DNA of 64,000 nt from Benincasa hispida (taxonomy: Eukaryota; Streptophyta; Magnoliopsida; Cucurbitales; Cucurbitaceae). This document shows positions 57,891-64,000 of this stretch, in pieces; position 1 is the first letter of the stretch, and each line of letters starts with the position of its first letter. Location of the stretch: the NCBI RefSeq assembly GCF_009727055.1, contig NW_024064458.1:453717-517716 (forward strand), in the 5' to 3' direction. The notes under the pieces were generated by a model that had not been told where the DNA came from, did not search any database, and saw only the letters and a list, made by a program, of their open reading frames with translations. The position numbers and the translations under genes were made by a program.

Positions 57891-58716
57891 TTTGACCCAT
57901 CTCATATGAAAAATTTGGATGTGGCAGACTTCTTTGAATCTTCTGAAGAGAAGATTGGCACAGTTGGCGGCACATCAAGTGTTTCTTTTGACTTTGAGAA
58001 TATCTAGACTTAATGTTATTGTTTGTTTTCTTATATATCTTCATGTTTTTTTAGTAACTTTTGTATATTTTAAGTGTTTTTTTTATGTAATTATTTTCTT
58101 TTAATGAAAAACATGGATCATTTTCATATGTTGTGTGTTTCAAAAATGAGCAAAGAAGATCTATGTCTGGTAGACAGTGCAACTACACATACAATATTTA
58201 CAAATAAAAAAAATACTTTTCCAAATTGACGATGCTGAAAGAAAAAGTAAATACAATATTAGGTTCTACAAACTTGATCGAAGGTTTTCGAAAAGCACAT
58301 ATTATTTTGCCTAGAGGAACAAAATTTACAATTAACAATGCATTGTTCACAAGTTAATCAAAGAGAAATCTTCTAAGTTTTAAAGATATACGTTGCAATG
58401 GTTATCATATTGAGACTAGTAGTAAGAATAATGTGAAATATCTATATATCATATCCACTGTCTCGAATGAAAAACGTATATTAGAAGAGTTGTCTGCTTT
58501 ATCTTCTTGATTGTATTATACTCCTATACGAGTAATTGAAATATATACAACAATGAATCTAAAGTATATGAATTTAGGCGTATTTACAATTTTGCATGAC
58601 CGATTGGGTCATCCAGGATCTATAATGATAAGGAGAATTATTGAAAATTCAAATGGACACCCATTGAAGAACAAAAAGATTATTATTCAATCTAATGAAT
58701 TATCATGTGATGCTTG
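57891..58716 (+). pseudogene. Copia pre-integrase region, part 1
   Basis: The plus frame contains LVDSATTHTIF (the protease active-site region of copia polyproteins, normally D-S-G/A), LPRGTKFTINNALF, FKDIRCNGYHIET, YTPIRVIEIYTTMNLKY-like residues and the HDRLGHPGSIMIRRII block of gag-pre-integrase, ending NELSCDAC at 58716. Stops at about 58356 and 58508 break the frame. 57891-58130 is non-coding. Its upstream part is cut off by the gypsy LTR at 57890, and it is split from integrase by the element 58717-60778. Confidence 0.75.
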
Positions 58717-60778
58717 TGATAATGGGGAATTAGAAGTCAATTTTACTCGACAACCAAAGTCCCGTGGACGCGGTATGCGAAGCATGTTCTTAAGATATGC
58801 GTTGTTCGTCATGCATCGATGGTCATGTGTTGGAATGAATATGCACCATCAAATGTATGCGATGACCATGCATTCTATCACAAGTTTTCTTGCGTTCACG
58901 CCAAGTATAACCTGAATGCAAGTTTCTCGGGTAATCCGAGGTCGAATACAGGGACTTGTAGCTATATGTATGCGGTGATGTGCATGCAGTGGTTTGAATA
59001 AAAGAATGGAAGGGAGGTTGCTAAGTTAACCCGCTAAGTTAACAGACAACGCAATGAGAATATGCGTGAGATGTAGAGATACGACAACACTTGACATGAA
59101 ATAAATGTATAGGAAAATAGATAAATCGCAGGGATGGTTTCATTGCAACCCTTAAGAGTGACCACAAGGACAACCTTAGTCAACGCAAGCCATGCGATCA
59201 TGCAACACACATACAATAGTAAACCACCTCTCGGTGCAAATGCTATGGCTTCTAATGCTAGAACACATGCGATATATGCGATAAGTCTACAGGACCTACA
59301 CATAAGCCTCTATTCTTATTTATTCGATGACAAAATGACACACACACGAATAAGGTGACCACATAATATCATACCTATCTCTAGGGTGCATGCGATGCAG
59401 TGTTGACAAATAGTGCTTATCTCTAAGTCCCTATCTCTTGCTTATGTCGATCTAATCTTGCTCTCTCAAGTCTAGATTCTAACCTAGCTCTCTCGAGTCA
59501 TTAGGTTCTTTCTTTAGACTCTCTCTCGAGTAGCTCTAAAGGGATGTTGGGCACAACATAAAACAAGACAATGCATGGACTTGGTTGACGCAAGATTATT
59601 ACTGTCCCTAGTGAACAATGCATACATTGCTTAATGCGACCAACCACTTACCCTCTCGGGTAGTTGATTGTTGTTGACTTCACTCAAAGACAAGCAATGT
59701 ATTAGCCTATAGACAGGCGTTGCAGCAGCTTCACACTAAGCAAATAAGGTTACTCACACACTCACGCAACGCACACCTCTCGACGGGTTGCTACATGCTT
59801 CATATCCCTAATCCACATGACTAAGTATGCAATACCCAAGCAATTCCATTAAGTGTTGCAATGAAAGTAAAGATGCTAAGCAAAGAAGATGGGAATGGAG
59901 TCAAAGGAGACAGAAAAATGCATTAAAAACAAGTTGTATTAATTCCTTAATCACAAAATGTCATACAATACAATATGAGAAAAGAAAGGGAAATGAGATG
60001 ACCGGATGGAAGCAAAGACTTGCTTCCAGTAGATGTGCGTAAAGGCTACCGGTGATGCCATGGATGGGCAGAGGAGCTGACTCTCTCGAGATTTAGTTTC
60101 AGTCAAAGGCTCCGGTCGTCACTCGGAATGGATGAAAGAGGTGAAGAACTCTCAACCATCTTCTCACGCAGTTTGTCTGGGTCATGGGGAAAATCCCCGG
60201 TTCACAAGGATCATCCCCGGATTACTTGAATTTCTACTCATCGGCTTCTATTAATAGAGCTTGGGACGCCCGGTGAAATGTCAACATCATCTTTTGGTTT
60301 TTCTCGAGGTAGATGCGTTGATGCGTTCATTCCACCAACCTTGCATTGATCCCATTAGCATGCGTTGTCGCATAGCTGCAATCATTCAATGACTGCATTT
60401 GCTTAATACTGCAATTCTACATGATGACCGCAACCGCTTGACGAGCGCAACTCCCATGTGATGGACGTATACGGCTGATTACCGCAACATCCATGCGTTG
60501 ATCGATGCGTTTGCCTTTGCGATGGAGTGTTTCTCCGCATACGGTCGTCTAGCAATGGTTCAGCTTCCACGTTTGTGTCCATTTCCTATTTTACCTACAA
60601 AAATACAACATTGAACGCATAATAATGCAAAATAACGGGTTAACTGAGATTCAACATACTGATTGATGCAAACTATTTTTCTTGTGAATTCCTAACATGA
60701 TTGATGCATATTCTGCCTAACAACCTTCATAATTCTAAGTAAAAGGCCTAAGATGACATGCATTTCTGCATGTCATCA
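58717..60778. mobile_element. TG...CA element, 2062 bp, TSD GCTTG, inside copia integrase
   Basis: Limits TGATAATGGGG and CATGTCATCA are flanked by GCTTG at 58712-58716 and 60779-60783, and the host reading frame (SCDAC then SQGKL) becomes continuous when it is removed. Ends, length and 5-bp duplication indicate a solo LTR. GTCGAATACAGGGAC at about 58941 resembles the block seen at 49631 and 24230, suggesting the same Tat/Athila-type class. The last 30 bases hold an 11-bp hairpin (GATGACATGCA, TTTC loop). GCGT/ATGCG words abound; open frames inside are not genes. Confidence 0.75.
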
Positions 60779-62404
60779 GCTTGCTCTCAAGGAAAATTGA
60801 TAATTAGACCATTACCAACTAAAGTGGGGACTGAATCACCTGCATTTTTAGAACAAATTCATGGTGATATATGTGTACCTATTAACCCATCAAGTGGACC
60901 ATTTAGATATTTTATGGTATTAATAGATGCATCCAGCAGATGGTCACACGTATGCTTATTATCAAGTCAAAATCTTGCATTTTCAAGATTAGTTGCTCAA
61001 ATAATTAAGTTAAGAGTACAATTTCTTGATTATACAAATAAGACCATTCGTCTTGATTATGTTGGTGAATTTACATCCCAAGCTTTTGATAATTATTGTA
61101 TGTCAATTGGGATAAGTGTTGAACATCTTGTAGCTCATGTTCATACACAAAATGGTTTAGCAGAATCATTTATAAAACGTTTGCAATTAATTGTAAGACC
61201 ATTACGTATGAGCTTCTTTCATCAGTATGTGGACATGCTATTTTGCATGCAGTACCACTTATACAAATTAGGTCAGTAGCTTATCATAAGTACTCACCAT
61301 TACAATTAGCTTATGGTAATGAGCAAAATATTTCCCATCTGAGAATTTTTGGATGTGCAGTATATGTTCCAATTGCTCCACCACAACGCACTAAGATGGG
61401 TCCTCAACGGAGGTTAGGAATATATGTTGGATATAATTCCCCATCAATTATCAAATATCTTGAGCCCCTGATGGGTGATGTATTTACTGCATGATTTGTT
61501 GATTGTCATTTTAATGAGACAAGTTTTCCAAAATTAGGGGGAGGAATTAAGAAGTTGAAAAAAGAAATTACATAGAATGCATCGTTATTGTCTCATTTAG
61601 ATCCTTATACAGATTAATGTGAATTGAAGTTCAAAAAATAATTCATTTGCAAAATATAGCAAATCAATTACCAGATGCACTTATAGATGCAAAGAAAGTA
61701 ACTAAGTCACATATACTAGCTACAAATGTTCTATAAAAAAATTGATATCTCAACACAACAAGTTGCCACTAATGAGTCTGGAACATGCCAGAAGCGTGGT
61801 AGACTAGTGGGTTCCAAAGATAAAAATCCTCGAAAATGAAAAATAAATAATAGTGAAAAAGACGTGGTTGAGGATTTAAATACCCATAAAGAAATCCTCG
61901 ACATGGCTAGTGAGGAAGGTGAAATACCTAAAGATAATAATGAGATTTCAATAAACTATGTTACGACAGGAAAAAGATAGAATCAAACTAAAGTAATTAT
62001 TGATGACATTTTTGCGTATAATGTTGCTCTTGATATTATATCTGAAAATGAGGATCCTAAACCAAAATCTATTGACGAATGTCGACATAGAAAATATTGG
62101 CTTCAGTGGAAAGAAGCAATCGAGGTAGAATTAAACTCACTTTCAAAACGTTAGGCTTTTGGACCTGTAGTCCAAACACCAGAAGATGTTAAACCTGTGA
62201 GATACAAATGGGTTTTTGTGAGGAAAATAAATTAAAATAATGAGGTCACAAGATATAAAGCAATACTAATTGCATAAGATTTTTCACAAAGACCTGATAT
62301 TGATTTTGAGGAGACGTATTCTCCGGTGGTGGATACAATTACATTAAGATATTTAATTGACTTGACTATGTATAAAAGTCTGGATATCCATCTTATGGAT
62401 GTAG
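60779..62404 (+). pseudogene. Copia integrase and reverse transcriptase, part 2
   Basis: Continues from 58716: SQGKLIIRPLPTKVG, FLEQIHGDICVPI, FRYFMVLIDASSRWSHVCLL, KTIRLDYVGEFTSQAFDNYC, HVHTQNGLAESFIKRLQLI (integrase core), then LRIFGCAVYVPIAPP and RRLGIYVGYNSPSI. After degenerate sequence comes reverse transcriptase: WLQWKEAIEVELNSL, VRYKWVFVRK, DIDFEETYSPVV. The frame is broken at about 61260, 61495 and at several points after 61570. It is cut at 62404, before the YVDDM active site, by the LTR at 62405. Confidence 0.85.
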
Positions 62405-64000
62405 TGTGAAACTTGGATTTCCATTTTCCCTACTTAAGCAGGTAATTAAGGGAATTAACTAAGTGAAAGTTAAATCCTATGTTGAAGAGAAGGAAATTTC
62501 TAAGTGTTGAATAGATTTTCCTTGAGTAGTTTAGAGATAAGCCTTTACTAGTGGAATTTGGCTAAGTGTGAAGCTAAAAGGAACCATGCGTTGGGTGTTA
62601 AGAAACATTAATGCATAAGATAAGGCTGAATTAGTAGATGTTTAAATGAAAGGCAACTAAGCGTTTGTAAGGTTGGATGCATGACTGGCCGAGGCGGTGG
62701 CAAGAGGCATTGCCCAAGTTGCTTATGCGAGAGAGTAGATAGCGAAATGTTGAGAGCAAGGCACTAGGTAAGCGATCATGTAGCAAATGAGCGGTGCTAC
62801 AAGATGAGGTAGGCGATCATGTAGCAAATGCGCAGAGCTCAGCGATGCGCGTGGCGTTAAACGATGAGAAGTGACATGCTAGACGATCGGGCTATACGAT
62901 AGGCATTAGACACTACACGATCAGTGTAAGCGCTAGACAATAAGCGTAGAAGTTGGATGATAGTGCTAAACGATAGCACTAGATGATAGCGTTAACGGTT
63001 AAACGATGCATGGGCACTAAGCAATAGACTACACGAAGGCACTAGACGATGGACGTCAGCGCTACACAATAGGTGGACTACTAAGCGATGGGCATTGCGT
63101 GATAGATATAGACGTTGGGCGATGGCATTGCATGATAAGTAGATGCTTTAGACGATAAGGCGTTAGCACTAAACGATGGACGTAAACGATAGGTGCAGTA
63201 GCTAAGCGATGGGCTATGCGTGAGATCATTGAGAGCGAGATCGTTTTGCTAAACGATTGAGCTACACGATGGGGCATTGGAGCGGTGCTGAGGCTTGCGA
63301 TATGCAAGGCTGATGAGCTCACTTGGACAAATGGCTATACCGAAAGGTGATTGAACTTGAGTTAGTAGGAGCTAGACTAATAAATATTCATGCAAAGAAA
63401 GTCTTATGCATGTGGAAGACAACTCAAGTAGGTGAGTGACATGGAGGTAGGTGAATGGCAAAGGAGTAAGTGGTGGCAAAACATGGTGCAAACACTCCAA
63501 AGTAGGAGGTATCTTGCGTTGAGACTTGGTAAAGATGATAAGGATTGTTTCCTTTGGCCTATAAATACTACCACAAGATGTTTCTTCCATTCATAAGCCA
63601 AATCCTCTTCAAAGAAATGTAAGGAAGAGTGTTAAGAAAGTGGATTAGAAGGAAGACCAAGCGTTGGGAGTAAGATCATGCGTCGGTCATGAAGTTCCAA
63701 GAGAGAGGAGATGCTGTTGGACAGTGAAGTCTGGAAGTAACATCAACTTGGGACGAGGATTTCTCCCAGAATACTCGTGCGTTTTGAGTGATTTCAAAGC
63801 CACCTGAAAAATCTGAGAGTATAGTTTTCATAGTAGGGCTGCTGGAGAAGAAGCTCCAAGGAATCGGGCTGGAGAGTGAGGAAAATACAGAAGGGTCGAG
63901 CTGTCTGGTAAGCTTGGGCCAGTCTTGATGTTTTGATGATTCCGGCCAAATCATGAAGAGTTATGAGCCAAGCTTTTAAGGTAAGCTTCTTAAGAGCATG
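62405..64000 (+). mobile_element. Gypsy LTR, 5' part, leaving the window
   Basis: Opens TGTGAAACTTGG and parallels the LTRs at 43554 (plus) and 47313 (minus) through TTTCCCTACTTAAG, AACTAAGTGAAAGTTAAAT and GGAAATTTCTAAGTGTTGA. The core, 3' end and any target duplication lie beyond 64000, so solo or full-length status is unknown. Confidence 0.75.
62740..63290. repeat. Degenerate (T)AGACGAT / AAACGAT array
   Basis: Dozens of units like GCTAGACGATAGCG and TAAACGATGG within the LTR at 62405. It is the reverse complement of the array at 46267-46940 in the minus LTR, as expected for corresponding positions in the family. Confidence 0.75.

Noticed and set aside
1..64000. tRNA, rRNA or small RNA genes
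   Set aside because: No cloverleaf with A and B boxes and no rRNA signature was recognised by eye; primer-binding-site motifs resemble tRNA 3' ends only because retroelements use them.

Overview
The window looks like repeat-rich nuclear DNA of a dicot plant. Several families are ones I associate with cucurbits (melon, cucumber and relatives): copia LTRs that open TGTTGGG and close near CTTCCGCTG, a Mutator-like element carrying a Ulp1-type protease, and TG...TGTGACA gypsy LTRs. That assignment is inference from recalled family features, not a database match. There is one plausible host gene, a FAR1-RELATED SEQUENCE (FRS) gene on the minus strand at 20013-22004 with three coding exons, a likely 3' UTR to about 19590 and a 5' leader and promoter to about 22503. 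Everything else I can identify is transposable-element sequence, mostly broken and repeatedly nested, separated by AT-rich DNA.

Layout. 1-2.9 kb: foldback MITEs, one holding a 787-bp TIR element with a perfect 8-bp target duplication. 3.5-14.4 kb: long copia LTRs in both orientations, a copia element lacking reverse transcriptase, a gypsy LTR fragment and a TRIM-like element. 14.4-19.6 kb: AT-rich DNA, a truncated LTR and two foldback elements, one a 353-bp Mutator-type MITE with a 9-bp duplication. 19.6-22.5 kb: the FRS gene. 23.3-25.9 kb: a foldback element and a repeat remnant. 25.9-33.9 kb: a copia LTR, then a 5'-truncated Tekay-type gypsy element whose integrase is split by a 2.4-kb solo LTR.

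33.9-40.3 kb: a Mutator-like element (MULE) with transposase on minus and a Ulp1-like cysteine protease relic on plus, tail to tail. The transposase is split by a 3.0-kb LTR that itself carries a reversed gypsy integrase fragment. 41.4-48.3 kb: a nest of one copia LTR holding a minus solo LTR, which holds both a 763-bp TIR element and a plus solo LTR; all three insertions have matching target duplications. 48.4-55.1 kb: copia and gypsy coding remnants, a CACTA-like terminus and long homopolymers. 55.1-64.0 kb: a 2.75-kb gypsy LTR, a copia coding region split by a 2.06-kb TG...CA element, and the start of another LTR that leaves the window.

The only functional link I can propose is evolutionary. 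FRS proteins descend from MULE transposases, and the window holds both a tamed relative (FRS) and a wild MULE. The strongest leads are the FRS protein that appears to lack its DNA-binding domain, the LTR family with a second primer-binding-site-like motif inside the LTR, the reversed integrase captured in an LTR, and the perfectly marked nest. All boundaries were read by eye; no alignment or search was run.
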